From NCBI RefSeq assembly GCF_051401765.1, contig NW_027480593.1:372001-436000 (forward strand): a stretch of 64,000 nt of DNA. The letters run 5' to 3'. This stretch comes from Calliopsis andreniformis (taxonomy: Eukaryota > Arthropoda > Insecta > Hymenoptera > Andrenidae). The notes beneath the pieces are model-generated. The model searched no databases. It was not told the origin of the DNA and was given only the letters and a program-made list of their open reading frames with translations. The position numbers were made by a program, and so were the translations under genes. This document shows, one piece after another, positions 26,101-39,909 of this stretch (positions within the stretch are counted from its first letter, which is position 1; every line of letters starts with the position of its first letter).

Positions 26101-27180
26101 AGGTCTGAGGATTGAGGATTGAGGATTGAGAATTGGGGATTGAGGATTGAGGATTGAAGATTGAGGATTGGGTATTGAGGATTGAAGAATGAGGATTGAG
26201 GATTGAGGATTGAGGATTGAGGATTGAAGATTGAGTATTGAGGTAGAAGATTGAGGATTGAGAACTGAGGATTGAGGATTGAGTATTGAGGATTGAGGAT
26301 TGAGGATTAAAGATTGAGTATTGAGGATTGAAGGTTGAGGATTGGGTATTGAGGATTGAGGATTGGGGATTGAGGATCTAGGATTGAGGATCGAGGATTG
26401 AAGATTGAGTATTGAGGATTGAAGATTGAGGATTGAGGATTGAGGATTGAGGACTGAGGATTGAAGATTGAGGATTGAGGATTAAAGATTGAGTATTGAG
26501 GATTGAATATTGAGAATTAAGGATTGAGGATTGAACATTGAGGACTGAGTGTTGAGGGTTGAGTGGTGAGTATTGATGTTTGTGGATAGAGATTTGAAGA
26601 TTGCAGAATGAGTATTGTGTATTGGAAACTGTGAATTGAGGATATTCCATTGAGGATTGAGGATTGTAACCTGATTGTTGAGGACTGAGGGCTGAAGATT
26701 GAGGATTCAGGGTTGAGGATTCAGAATTGAGGTTTGAGGACTGAGGATTGAGGATTGAGGATTGAAGATTGAGTATTGAGGATTGAAGATTGAGGATTGA
26801 GGATTGAGGATTGAGGATTGAGGATGAGGGCTGAGGGTTGAGGATTGAGGTTTAAGGACTGAGGACTGAGGATTGAGGATTGAGGATTGAGTATTGAGGA
26901 CTGAGGATTGAAGATTGAGGATTGAGGATTGAGGATTGAAGATTGAGGATTGAGGATTAAAGATTGAGTATTGAGCATTGAATATTGAGAATTAAGGATT
27001 GAGGATTGAACATTGAGGACTGAGTGTTGAGGGTTGAGTGGTGAGTATTGATGTTTGTGGATAGAGATTTGAAGATTGCAGAATGAGTATTGTGTATTGG
27101 AAACTGTGAATTGAGGATATTCCATTGAGGATTGAGGATTGTAACCTGATTGTTGAGGACTGAGGGCTGAAGATTGAGGA
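23117..27180. repeat. 4,064-bp higher-order unit, copy 1
   Basis: This is the first of three head-to-tail copies of a 4,064-bp unit. The unit contains B anchors at 23,534, 25,970, 26,633 and 27,108, a GATCTAGG marker at 26,375 and three GTATCGAGG markers at 24,491, 24,951 and 25,328. All of these recur at +4,064 and +8,128. Upstream of about 23,100 the match stops (TTGACAATTGATTG at 23,075 against TTGTAACCTGATTG at the corresponding place 4,064 bp on), which sets the left edge. The length is 580 heptamers plus 4 bases, so the unit carries net register slips. No gene is present. Confidence 0.95.
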
Positions 27181-30100
27181 TTCAGGGTTGAGGAATCGGG
27201 ATTGAGGTTTAAGGACTGAGGATTGAGGATTGAAGATTGAGGATAGAGGATTGATGATTAAAGATTGAGTGTTGAGGATTGTAGATTGAGGATTGATGAT
27301 TGAGTATTGAGGATTTAGGATTGAGGATTGAGGATTGAGTATTGAAGGTTGAGGATTGATGATTGAGGGTTGAGGATGAGGATTGAGGATTGAGTTTTGA
27401 GGACTGAGGATTGAAGATTGAGGATTGAGGATTGAGGATTAAAGATTGAGTATTGAGGATTGAAGATTGAGAATTGAGGATTGAGGATTTAACATTGAGG
27501 TCTGAGTGTTGAGGGTTGAGTGATGAGAATTGACGTTTGTGGATAGAGATATGCAGATTCGAAGATTGCAGATTGAGTATTGCGTATTGAAGATTGTGAA
27601 TTGACTGTATTCTATTGAGGATTGATTATTGGCAACTGATTGTTGAGGACTGAGGGCTGAAGATTTAGGATTCAGGATTGAGGATTCAGAATTGAGGTTT
27701 GAGGACTGAGGATTGAGGATTGAAGATTGAGTATTGAGGATTGAGGACTGAGGATTGAGGATTGAGTATTGAGGATTGAGGATTGAGGATTGAAGATTGA
27801 GTATTGAGGATTGAAGATTGAGGATTGTGGATTGAAGATTGAGTATTGAGGATTGAATATTGAATATTGATGATTGAAGATTGAGGATTGAGGACTGAGG
27901 GTTGTGGATTGAGGACGAGGACTGAGGGTTGATTATTGATGTTTGAGGTCAGAAGATTGAGGATTGAGGATTGAGAATTGAGGATTGAGGATTGAGGATT
28001 GAAGATTGAGGATTGGGTATTGAGGATTGAAGAATGAGGACTGAGGATTTAGGATTGAGGATCGAGGATTGAAGATTGAGTATTGAGGATTGAATATTGA
28101 GGATTGAGGATTGAGGATTGAGGATTGAGGATTGAGGATGCAGGATTGAGGATTGAGGATTGAAGATTGAGGATTGAGGATTGATGATTAAAGATTGAGT
28201 GTTGAGGATTGAAGCCTAAGCATTGATGATTGAGGATTGAGGATTGAGGATTGAGGATTGAGGATTGAGGATTGAGTATTGAAGGTTGAGGATTGAAGAT
28301 TGAGGATTGAGGATTGAGGATTGAGGATTGAGGATTGTGGATTGAAGATTGAGTATTGAGGATTGAAGATTGAGGATTGAGAATTGAGGATTGAGAATTG
28401 ACGATGAGGGCTGAGTGTTGAGGATTGAGGTTTGAGGACTGAGGACTGAGGATTGAGGATTGAGAATTGAGGATTGAGGATTGAGGATTGAGGATTGAGG
28501 ATTGAAGATTGAGGATTGGGTATTGAGGATTGAACATTGAGGATTGAGGATTGAGTATCGAGGATTGAGGATTGAGGATTGAAGATTGAATATTGATGAT
28601 TGTAGATTGAGGATTGAGGATTGAAGATTGAGGATTGAGAACTGAGGATTGAGGATTGAGTATTGAGGATTGAGGATTGAGGATTGAAGATTGAGTATTG
28701 AGGTAGAAGATTGAGGATTGAGGACTGAGGATTGAGGATTGAGTATTGAGGATTGAGGATTGAGGATTGAAGATTCAGTATTGAGGATTGAAGATTGAGG
28801 ATTGTGGATTGAAGATTGAGTATTGAGGATTGAAGATTGAGGATTGAGGATTGAGGATTGAGAATTGCCGATGAGGGCTGCGGGTTGAGGGTTGAGGTTT
28901 GAGGACTGAGGACTGAGAATTGAGGATTGAGAATTGAGGATTGAGGATTGAGGATTGAGGGTTGAAGATTGAGGATTGGGTATTGAGGATTGAACATTGA
29001 GGATTGAGGATTGAGTATCGAGGATTGAGGATTGAGGATTGAAGATTGAATATTGATGATTGTAGATTGAGGATTGAGGATTGAAGATTGAAGATTGAGG
29101 ACTGAGGATTCAGGATTGAGTATTGAGGATTGAGGATTGAGGATTGAAGATTGACTATTGAGGATTGATGATTGAGGATTGTGGATTGAAGATTGAGTAT
29201 TGAGGATTGAAGATTGAGGATTGAGAATTGAGGATTGAGAATTGACGATGAGGGCTGAGGGTTGAGGATTGAGATTTGAGGACTGAGGACTGAGGATTGA
29301 GGATTGAGAATTGAGGATTGAGGATTGAGGATTGAGGATTGAAGATTGAGGATTGGGTATTGAGGGTTGCACATTGAGGATTGAGGATTGAGTATCGAGG
29401 ATTGAGGATTGAGGATTGAAGATTGAATATTGTTGATTGTAGATTGAGGATTGAGGATTGAGGGTTGTGGATTGAGGACGCGGACTGAGGGTTGAGTATT
29501 AATGTTTGAGGTCTGAGGAAAGAGGATTGAGGATTGAGAATTGAGGATTGAGGATTGAGGATTGAAGATTGAGGATTGGGTATTGAGGATTGAAGAATGA
29601 GGACTGAGGATTTAGGATTGAGGATTGAGTATTGACGACTGAGTATTGAGGATTGAAGATTGAGGATTGAGGATTGAGGATTGAGGATTGCGGATTGAGG
29701 ATTGAGGATTGGGGATTGTGTATTGAAGATTGAGGATTGAGGATTGATGAGTAAAGATTGAATATTGATGATTGAAGATTGAGGATTGGGGATTGAGGGT
29801 TGTGGATTGAGGAGGAGGACTGAGGGTTGAGTATTGATGTTTGAGGTTTGAGGATTGAGGATTGAGGATTGAGAATTGAGGATTGAAGATTGAGTATTGA
29901 GGATTGAAGGTTGAGTATTGAGGGTTGAGGATTGAAGATTGAGGACTTAGTGTTGAGGGTTGAGTGATGGGAATTGATGTTTGTGGATTGAGATTTGAAG
30001 ATTTCAGATTGAGTATTGGGTATTGAAAACTGTGAATTGATGATATTCTACTGAGGATTGAGAATTGACAACTGATTGTTGAGGACTGATGTATGAAGAT

Positions 30101-31244
30101 TGAGGATTCAGGATTGAGGATTCAGGATTGAGGACGAGGACTGAGGGTTGAGTATTGATGTTTGAGGTCTGAGGATTGAGGATTGAGGATTGAGAATTGG
30201 GGATTGAGGATTGAGGATTGAAGATTGAGGATTGGGTATTGAGGATTGAAGAATGAGGATTGAGGATTGAGGATTGAGGATTGAGGATTGAAGATTGAGT
30301 ATTGAGGTAGAAGATTGAGGATTGAGAACTGAGGATTGAGGATTGAGTATTGAGGATTGAGGATTGAGGATTAAAGATTGAGTATTGAGGATTGAAGGTT
30401 GAGGATTGGGTATTGAGGATTGAGGATTGGGGATTGAGGATCTAGGATTGAGGATCGAGGATTGAAGATTGAGTATTGAGGATTGAAGATTGAGGATTGA
30501 GGATTGAGGATTGAGGACTGAGGATTGAAGATTGAGGATTGAGGATTAAAGATTGAGTATTGAGGATTGAATATTGAGAATTAAGGATTGAGGATTGAAC
30601 ATTGAGGACTGAGTGTTGAGGGTTGAGTGGTGAGTATTGATGTTTGTGGATAGAGATTTGAAGATTGCAGAATGAGTATTGTGTATTGGAAACTGTGAAT
30701 TGAGGATATTCCATTGAGGATTGAGGATTGTAACCTGATTGTTGAGGACTGAGGGCTGAAGATTGAGGATTCAGGGTTGAGGATTCAGAATTGAGGTTTG
30801 AGGACTGAGGATTGAGGATTGAGGATTGAAGGTTGAGTATTGAGGATTGAAGATTGAGGATTGAGGATTGAGGATTGAGGATTGAGGATGAGGGCTGAGG
30901 GTTGAGGATTGAGGTTTAAGGACTGAGGACTGAGGATTGAGGATTGAGGATTGAGTATTGAGGACTGAGGATTGAAGATTGAGGATTGAGGATTGAGGAT
31001 TGAAGATTGAGGATTGAGGATTAAAGATTGAGTATTGAGCATTGAATATTGAGAATTAAGGATTGAGGATTGAACATTGAGGACTGAGTGTTGAGGGTTG
31101 AGTGGTGAGTATTGATGTTTGTGGATAGAGATTTGAAGATTGCAGAATGAGTATTGTGTATTGGAAACTGTGAATTGAGGATATTCCATTGAGGATTGAG
31201 GATTGTAACCTGATTGTTGAGGACTGAGGGCTGAAGATTGAGGA
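27181..31244. repeat. 4,064-bp higher-order unit, copy 2
   Basis: This copy is base-for-base like copy 1 over nearly all its length. Differences seen by eye include two adjacent bases at 27,605-27,606 (CT; GG in both other copies) inside a B anchor, and G at 30,832 (A at 26,768 and 34,896). Such a low difference implies very recent amplification, ongoing homogenisation, or an assembly effect. No gene is present. Confidence 0.95.
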
Positions 31245-34200
31245 TTCAGGGTTGAGGAATCGGGATTGAGGTTTAAGGACTGAGGATTGAGGATTGAAGA
31301 TTGAGGATAGAGGATTGATGATTAAAGATTGAGTGTTGAGGATTGTAGATTGAGGATTGATGATTGAGTATTGAGGATTTAGGATTGAGGATTGAGGATT
31401 GAGTATTGAAGGTTGAGGATTGATGATTGAGGGTTGAGGATGAGGATTGAGGATTGAGTTTTGAGGACTGAGGATTGAAGATTGAGGATTGAGGATTGAG
31501 GATTAAAGATTGAGTATTGAGGATTGAAGATTGAGAATTGAGGATTGAGGATTTAACATTGAGGTCTGAGTGTTGAGGGTTGAGTGATGAGAATTGACGT
31601 TTGTGGATAGAGATATGCAGATTCGAAGATTGCAGATTGAGTATTGCGTATTGAAGATTGTGAATTGAGGGTATTCTATTGAGGATTGATTATTGGCAAC
31701 TGATTGTTGAGGACTGAGGGCTGAAGATTTAGGATTCAGGATTGAGGATTCAGAATTGAGGTTTGAGGACTGAGGATTGAGGATTGAAGATTGAGTATTG
31801 AGGATTGAGGACTGAGGATTGAGGATTGAGTATTGAGGATTGAGGATTGAGGATTGAAGATTGAGTATTGAGGATTGAAGATTGAGGATTGTGGATTGAA
31901 GATTGAGTATTGAGGATTGAATATTGAATATTGATGATTGAAGATTGAGGATTGAGGACTGAGGGTTGTGGATTGAGGACGAGGACTGAGGGTTGATTAT
32001 TGATGTTTGAGGTCAGAAGATTGAGGATTGAGGATTGAGAATTGAGGATTGAGGATTGAGGATTGAAGATTGAGGATTGGGTATTGAGGATTGAAGAATG
32101 AGGACTGAGGATTTAGGATTGAGGATCGAGGATTGAAGATTGAGTATTGAGGATTGAATATTGAGGATTGAGGATTGAGGATTGAGGATTGAGGATTGAG
32201 GATGCAGGATTGAGGATTGAGGATTGAAGATTGAGGATTGAGGATTGATGATTAAAGATTGAGTGTTGAGGATTGAAGCCTAAGCATTGATGATTGAGGA
32301 TTGAGGATTGAGGATTGAGGATTGAGGATTGAGGATTGAGTATTGAAGGTTGAGGATTGAAGATTGAGGATTGAGGATTGAGGATTGAGGATTGAGGATT
32401 GTGGATTGAAGATTGAGTATTGAGGATTGAAGATTGAGGATTGAGAATTGAGGATTGAGAATTGACGATGAGGGCTGAGTGTTGAGGATTGAGGTTTGAG
32501 GACTGAGGACTGAGGATTGAGGATTGAGAATTGAGGATTGAGGATTGAGGATTGAGGATTGAGGATTGAAGATTGAGGATTGGGTATTGAGGATTGAACA
32601 TTGAGGATTGAGGATTGAGTATCGAGGATTGAGGATTGAGGATTGAAGATTGAATATTGATGATTGTAGATTGAGGATTGAGGATTGAAGATTGAGGATT
32701 GAGAACTGAGGATTGAGGATTGAGTATTGAGGATTGAGGATTGAGGATTGAAGATTGAGTATTGAGGTAGAAGATTGAGGATTGAGGACTGAGGATTGAG
32801 GATTGAGTATTGAGGATTGAGGATTGAGGATTGAAGATTCAGTATTGAGGATTGAAGATTGAGGATTGTGGATTGAAGATTGAGTATTGAGGATTGAAGA
32901 TTGAGGATTGAGGATTGAGGATTGAGAATTGCCGATGAGGGCTGCGGGTTGAGGGTTGAGGTTTGAGGACTGAGGACTGAGAATTGAGGATTGAGAATTG
33001 AGGATTGAGGATTGAGGATTGAGGGTTGAAGATTGAGGATTGGGTATTGAGGATTGAACATTGAGGATTGAGGATTGAGTATCGAGGATTGAGGATTGAG
33101 GATTGAAGATTGAATATTGATGATTGTAGATTGAGGATTGAGGATTGAAGATTGAAGATTGAGGACTGAGGATTCAGGATTGAGTATTGAGGATTGAGGA
33201 TTGAGGATTGAAGATTGACTATTGAGGATTGATGATTGAGGATTGTGGATTGAAGATTGAGTATTGAGGATTGAAGATTGAGGATTGAGAATTGAGGATT
33301 GAGAATTGACGATGAGGGCTGAGGGTTGAGGATTGAGATTTGAGGACTGAGGACTGAGGATTGAGGATTGAGAATTGAGGATTGAGGATTGAGGATTGAG
33401 GATTGAAGATTGAGGATTGGGTATTGAGGGTTGCACATTGAGGATTGAGGATTGAGTATCGAGGATTGAGGATTGAGGATTGAAGATTGAATATTGTTGA
33501 TTGTAGATTGAGGATTGAGGATTGAGGGTTGTGGATTGAGGACGCGGACTGAGGGTTGAGTATTAATGTTTGAGGTCTGAGGAAAGAGGATTGAGGATTG
33601 AGAATTGAGGATTGAGGATTGAGGATTGAAGATTGAGGATTGGGTATTGAGGATTGAAGAATGAGGACTGAGGATTTAGGATTGAGGATTGAGTATTGAC
33701 GACTGAGTATTGAGGATTGAAGATTGAGGATTGAGGATTGAGGATTGAGGATTGCGGATTGAGGATTGAGGATTGGGGATTGTGTATTGAAGATTGAGGA
33801 TTGAGGATTGATGAGTAAAGATTGAATATTGATGATTGAAGATTGAGGATTGGGGATTGAGGGTTGTGGATTGAGGAGGAGGACTGAGGGTTGAGTATTG
33901 ATGTTTGAGGTTTGAGGATTGAGGATTGAGGATTGAGAATTGAGGATTGAAGATTGAGTATTGAGGATTGAAGGTTGAGTATTGAGGGTTGAGGATTGAA
34001 GATTGAGGACTTAGTGTTGAGGGTTGAGTGATGGGAATTGATGTTTGTGGATTGAGATTTGAAGATTTCAGATTGAGTATTGGGTATTGAAAACTGTGAA
34101 TTGATGATATTCTACTGAGGATTGAGAATTGACAACTGATTGTTGAGGACTGATGTATGAAGATTGAGGATTCAGGATTGAGGATTCAGGATTGAGGACG

Positions 34201-35308
34201 AGGACTGAGGGTTGAGTATTGATGTTTGAGGTCTGAGGATTGAGGATTGAGGATTGAGAATTGAGGATTGAGGATTGAGGATTGAAGATTGAGGATTGGG
34301 TATTGAGGATTGAAGAATGAGGATTGAGGATTGAGGATTGAGGATTGAGGATTGAAGATTGAGTATTGAGGTAGAAGATTGAGGATTGAGAACTGAGGAT
34401 TGAGGATTGAGTATTGAGGATTGAGGATTGAGGATTAAAGATTGAGTATTGAGGATTGAAGGTTGAGGATTGGGTATTGAGGATTGAGGATTGGGGATTG
34501 AGGATCTAGGATTGAGGATCGAGGATTGAAGATTGAGTATTGAGGATTGAAGATTGAGGATTGAGGATTGAGGATTGAGGACTGAGGATTGAAGATTGAG
34601 GATTGAGGATTAAAGATTGAGTATTGAGGATTGAATATTGAGAATTAAGGATTGAGGATTGAACATTGAGGACTGAGTGTTGAGGGTTGAGTGGTGAGTA
34701 TTGATGTTTGTGGATAGAGATTTGAAGATTGCAGAATGAGTATTGTGTATTGGAAACTGTGAATTGAGGATATTCCATTGAGGATTGAGGATTGTAACCT
34801 GATTGTTGAGGACTGAGGGCTGAAGATTGAGGATTCAGGGTTGAGGATTCAGAATTGAGGTTTGAGGACTGAGGATTGAGGATTGAGGATTGAAGATTGA
34901 GTATTGAGGATTGAAGATTGAGGATTGAGGATTGAGGATTGAGGATTGAGGATGAGGGCTGAGGGTTGAGGATTGAGGTTTAAGGACTGAGGACTGAGGA
35001 TTGAGGATTGAGGATTGAGTATTGAGGACTGAGGATTGAAGATTGAGGATTGAGGATTGAGGATTGAAGATTGAGGATTGAGGATTAAAGATTGAGTATT
35101 GAGCATTGAATATTGAGAATTAAGGATTGAGGATTGAACATTGAGGACTGAGTGTTGAGGGTTGAGTGGTGAGTATTGATGTTTGTGGATAGAGATTTGA
35201 AGATTGCAGAATGAGTATTGTGTATTGGAAACTGTGAATTGAGGATATTCCATTGAGGATTGAGGATTGTAACCTGATTGTTGAGGACTGAGGGCTGAAG
35301 ATTGAGGA
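31245..35308. repeat. 4,064-bp higher-order unit, copy 3
   Basis: The third copy keeps all markers: B anchors at 31,662, 34,098, 34,761 and 35,236, and GATCTAGG at 34,503. A private A is at 34,264 (G at 26,136 and 30,200). At about 35,310-35,320 the expected continuation (GGAATCGGGATTG) is replaced by GGATTCAGAATTG, which belongs to an internal position of the unit (34,836 onward). The array therefore leaves the 4,064-bp frame here by a jump back within the unit. Confidence 0.94.
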
Positions 35309-36566
35309 TTCAGGGTTGAGGATTCAGAATTGAGGTTTGAGGACTGAGGATTGAGGATTGAGGATTGAAGATTGAGTATTGAGGATTGAAGATTGAGGAT
35401 TGAGGATTGAGGATTGAGGATTGAGGATTGAGGATTGAAGATTGAGGATTGGGTATTGAGGATTGAAGAATGAGGATTGAGGATTGAGGATTGAGGATTG
35501 AGGATTGAAGATTGAGTATTGAGGTAGAAGATTGAGGATTGAGAACTGAGGATTGAGGATTGAGTATTGAGGATTGAGGATTGAGGATTAAAGATTGAGT
35601 ATTGAGGATTGAAGGTTGAGGATTGGGTATTGAGGATTGAGGATTGGGGATTGAGGATCTAGGATTGAGGATCGAGGATTGAAGATTGAGTATTGAGGAT
35701 TGAAGATTGAGGATTGAGGATTGAGGATTGAGGACTGAGGATTGAAGATTGATGATTGAGGATTAAAGATTGAGTATTGAGGATTGAATATTGAGAATTA
35801 AGGATTGAGGATTGAACATTGAGGACTGAGTGTTGAGGGTTGAGTGGTGAGTATTGATGTTTGTGGATAGAGATTTGAAGATTGCAGAATGAGTATTGTG
35901 TATTGGAAACTGTGAATTGAGGATATTCCATTGAGGATTGAGGATTGTAACCTGATTGTTGAGGACTGAGGGCTGAAGATTGAGGATTCAGGGTTGAGGA
36001 TTCAGAATTGAGGTTTGAGGACTGAGGATTGAGGATTGAGGATTGAAGATTGAGTATTGAGGATTGAAGATTGAGGATTGAGGATTGAGGATTGAGGATT
36101 GAGGATGAGGGCTGAGGGTTGAGGATTGAGGTTTAAGGACTGAGGACTGAGGATTGAGGATTGAGGATTGAGTATTGAGGACTGAGGATTGAAGATTGAG
36201 GATTGAGGATTGAGGATTGAAGATTGAGGATTGAGGATTAAAGATTGAGTATTGAGCATTGAATATTGAGAATTAAGGATTGAGGATTGAACATTGAGGA
36301 CTGAGTGTTGAGGGTTGAGTGGTGAGTATTGATGTTTGTGGATAGAGATTTGAAGATTGCAGAATGAGTATTGTGTATTGGAAACTGTGAATTGAGGATA
36401 TTCCATTGAGGATTGAGGATTGTAACCTGATTGTTGAGGACTGAGGGCTGAAGATTGAGGATTCAGGGTTGAGGATTCAGAATTGAGGTTTGAGGACTGA
36501 GGATTGAGGATTGAGGATTGAAGATTGAGTATTGAGGATTGAAGATTGAGGATTGAGGATTGAGGA
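34261..36566. repeat. 1,153-bp tandem duplication on the end of the array
   Basis: About 34,261-35,413 is followed directly by its copy at 35,414-36,566. Matched pairs at an offset of exactly 1,153 bp include GATCT at 34,503 and 35,656, B anchors at 34,761 and 35,914 and at 35,236 and 36,389, and CAGGGTTGAGG at 34,836 and 35,989 and at 35,311 and 36,464. The duplication spans the junction at 35,310, so it arose after the third 4,064-bp copy was truncated. The duplicated segment itself contains a repeated 475-bp step. It contains no gene. Confidence 0.93.
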
Positions 36567-37463
36567 TTGAGGATTGAGGATGAGGGCTGAGGGTTGAGGA
36601 TTGAGGTTTAAGGACTGAGGACTGAGGATTGAGGATTGAGGATTGAGTATTGAGGACTGAGGATTGAAGATTGAGGATTGAGGATTGAGGATTAAAGATT
36701 GAGTATTGAGGATTGAAGATTGAGAATTGAGGATTGAGGATTGAACATTGAGGACTGAGTGTTGAGGGTTGAGTGGTGAGAATTGATGTTTGTGGATAGA
36801 GATTTGAAGATTGCAGAATGAGTATTGTGTATTGAAAACTGTGAATTGAGGATATTCCATTGAGGATTGAGGATTGTAACCTGATTGTTGAGGACTGTGG
36901 GCTGAAGATTGAGGATTCAGGGTTGAGGATTCAGAATTGAGGTTTGAGGACTGAGGATTGAGGATCGAGGATTGAAGATTGAGTATTGAGGACTGAGGAT
37001 TGAGGATTGAAGATTGATTATTGAGGTTTGAGGACTGAGGACTGAGGATTGAGGATTGAGAATTGAGGATTGAGGATCGAGGATTGAGGATTGAGGATTG
37101 AAGATTGAGGATTGGGTATTGAGGATTGAACATTGAGGATTGAGGATTGAGTATCGAGGATTGAGGATTGAGGGTTGAAGATTGAATATTGATGATTGTA
37201 GATTGAGGATTGAGGATTGAAGATTGAGGATTGAGGACTGAGGATTGAGGATTGAGTATTGAGGATTGAGGATTGAGGATTGAAGATTGAGTATTGAGGT
37301 AGAAGATTGAGGATTGAGGACTGAGGATTGAGGATTGAGTATTGAGTATTGAGGATTGAAGATTCAGTATTGAGGATTGAAGATTGAGGATTGTGGATTG
37401 AAGATTGAGTATTGAGGATTGAAGATTGAGGATTGAGGATTGAGGATTGAGAATTGACGATGA
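36567..37463. repeat. B-rich tract after the duplication
   Basis: A B anchor lies at 36,843. The tract at 37,020-37,450 (markers GTATCGAGG at 37,151 and GGTAGAAG near 37,298) recurs near 39,050-39,480, 43,155-43,585 and 54,760-55,160. No gene is visible. Confidence 0.86.
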
Positions 37464-38346
37464 GGGCTGAGGATGAGGGCTGAGGGTTGAGTATTGAGGT
37501 TTGAGAACTGAGGACTGAGGATTGAGGATTGAGAATTGAGAATTGAGGATAGAGTGTTGCAGATTGAGGATTGGGTATTGAGGATTGACGATTGAGGATT
37601 GAAGATTGAGGATTGTGAATTGAAGATTGAGTATTGAGGATTGAAGATTGAGGATTGAGGATTGAGGATTGAGAGTTGACGATGAGGGCTGAGGGTTGAG
37701 GATTGAGGTTTGAGGACTGAGGACTGAGGATTGAGGATTGAGTGTTGAGAATTGATGTTTGAGGATTGAGATTTGATTATTGAATATTGTGGATTGAGTA
37801 CTGAAACATGAGAATTCAGGATATTCTATTGAGTATTGAGAATAGAGTATTGATGGTTGAGTATTGAGGATTGACGGTTGAGGGTTGTGCGTTGAGTATT
37901 GAGGACTGAGGATTGAGGATTGAGGATTGAGGATTGAGGATTGAGGATTGAAGATTGAGTATTGAGGATTGAAGATTGAGGATTGAAGATTGAGGATTGA
38001 GGATTGAGGATTGAGGATTGAAGATTGAGGATTGGGGATTGAGGATTGACGGTTGAGGATTGAGTATTGCGGACTGAGAATTGAGGATTGAGGATTGAAG
38101 ATTGTGTATTGAGGATTGAAGATTGAGGATAGAGGATTGAGGATTGAAGATTGAGGACTGAGTGTTGAGGGTTGAGTGATGAGAATTGAGGTTTGAGGAT
38201 TGAGATTTGATTATTGAATATTGTGGATTGAGTATTGGACGATGAGAATTCAGGATATTCTATTGAGTATTGAGTATTGAGAATTGAGAATTGATGGTTG
38301 AGTATTGAGAATTGATGGTTGAGGGTTGTGTGTTGAATATTGAGGA
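37464..38346. repeat. 883-bp E-pair block, copy 1
   Basis: E anchors at 37,812 and 38,246 (434 bp apart) form an island of E in a B-rich neighbourhood. The block repeats at 44,517-45,399 at a constant offset of 7,053 bp. Its E-pair part is also the counterpart of 16,989/17,423. The left edge is at a TGAGGGCTGAGG string and the right edge at AATATTGAGGACTG (GGATTG in the other copy). Confidence 0.9.
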
Positions 38347-38549
38347 CTGAGTATTGAGGATTGAGGATTGAGGATTGAGGATTGAGGATTGAAGATTGAG
38401 TATTGAGGATTGAAGATTGAGGATTGAAGATTGAGGATTGAGGATTGAGGATTGAGGATTGAAGATTGAGGATTGGGGATTGAGGATTGACGGTTGAGGA
38501 TTGAGTATTGCGGACTGAGAATTGAGGATTGAGGATTGAAGATTGTGTA
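38347..38549. repeat. Short heptamer tract between duplicated blocks
   Basis: Variant heptamers only. The string (GGATTGACGGTTGAGG, TATTGCGGACTG) repeats the inner part of the preceding E-pair block (about 38,050-38,110), so it looks like a partial extra copy. Confidence 0.8.
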
Positions 38550-39909
38550 TTGAGGATTGAGGATTGAGGATTGAAGATTGAGGATTGGGTATTGAGGATT
38601 GAGGATTGGGGATTGAGGATCTAGTATTGGAGATTGATTATTTAGGATTGAAGATAGAGGGTTGAGGATTGAGGATTGAGGATTGAGAACTGAGAATTGA
38701 GGATGAGGACTGAGGTTTGAGGATTGAGGATTGAGGATTGAGGATTGAGTGTTGAAGATTCAGTATCGAGGATTGAAGATATAGAATTGAGGATTGAGGA
38801 TTTAACATTGAGGTCTGAGTGTTGAGGGTTGAGTGATGAGAATTGACGTTTGTGGATAGAGATATGCAGATTCGAAGATTGCAGATTGAGTGTTGAGTAT
38901 TGAAGACTGTGAATTGAGGATATTCTGTTGAGGATTGATGATAGGCAACTGATTGTTGAGGACTGAGGGCTGAAGATTTAGGATTCAGGATTGAGGATTC
39001 AGAATTGAGGTTTGAGGACTGAGGATTGAGGATTGAAGATTGAGTATTGAGGTTTGAGGACTGAGGACTGAGGATTGAGGATTGAGAATTGAGGATTGAG
39101 GATCGAGGATTGAGGATTGAGGATTGAAGATTGAGGATTGGGTATTGAGGATTGAACATTGAGGATTGAGGATTGAGTATCGAGGATTGAGGATTGAGGG
39201 TTGAAGATTGAATATTGATGATTGTAGATTGAGGATTGAGGATTGAAGATTGAGGATTGAGGACTGAGGATTGAGGATTGAGTATTGAGGATTGAGGATT
39301 GAGGATTGAAGATTGAGTATTGAGGTAGAAGATTGAGGATTGAGGACTGAGGATTGAGGATTGAGTATTGAGTATTGAGGATTGAAGATTCAGTATTGAG
39401 GATTGAAGATTGAGGATTGTGGATTGAAGATTGAGTATTGAGGATTGAAGATTGAGGATTGAGGATTGAGGATTGAGAATTGACGATGAGGGCTGCGGGT
39501 TGAGGGTTGAGGTTTGAGGACTGAGGACTGAGAATTGAGGATTGAGAATTGAGGATTGAGGATTGAGGATTGAGGATTGAAGATTGAGGATTGGGTATTG
39601 AGGATTGAACATTGAGTATTGAGGATTGAGGATCGAGGATTGTGGGTTGAGGATTGAAGATTGAATATTGATGATTGAAGATTGAGGATTGAGGACTGAG
39701 GGTTGTGGATTGAGGACGAGGACTGAGGGTTGATTATTGATGTTTGAGGTCAGAAGATTGAGGATTGAGGATTGAGAATCGAGGATTGAGGATTGCGGAT
39801 TGAAGATTGAGGATTGGGTATTGAGGATTGAAGAATGAGGACTGAGGATTTAGGATTGAGGATCGAGGATTGAAGATTGAGTATTGAGGATTGAATATTG
39901 AGGATTGAG
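38550..39909. repeat. 1.36-kb block, copy 1 (offset 4,104)
   Basis: This block matches 42,654-44,013 at a constant offset of 4,104 bp, apparently without differences over most of its length. Shared anchors are GATCTAG at 38,618 and 42,722, and B at 38,911 and 43,015. A 324-residue - strand frame (38,638-39,612) is open in both copies with the same translation; this shows the identity of the copies, not a gene. Confidence 0.92.
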
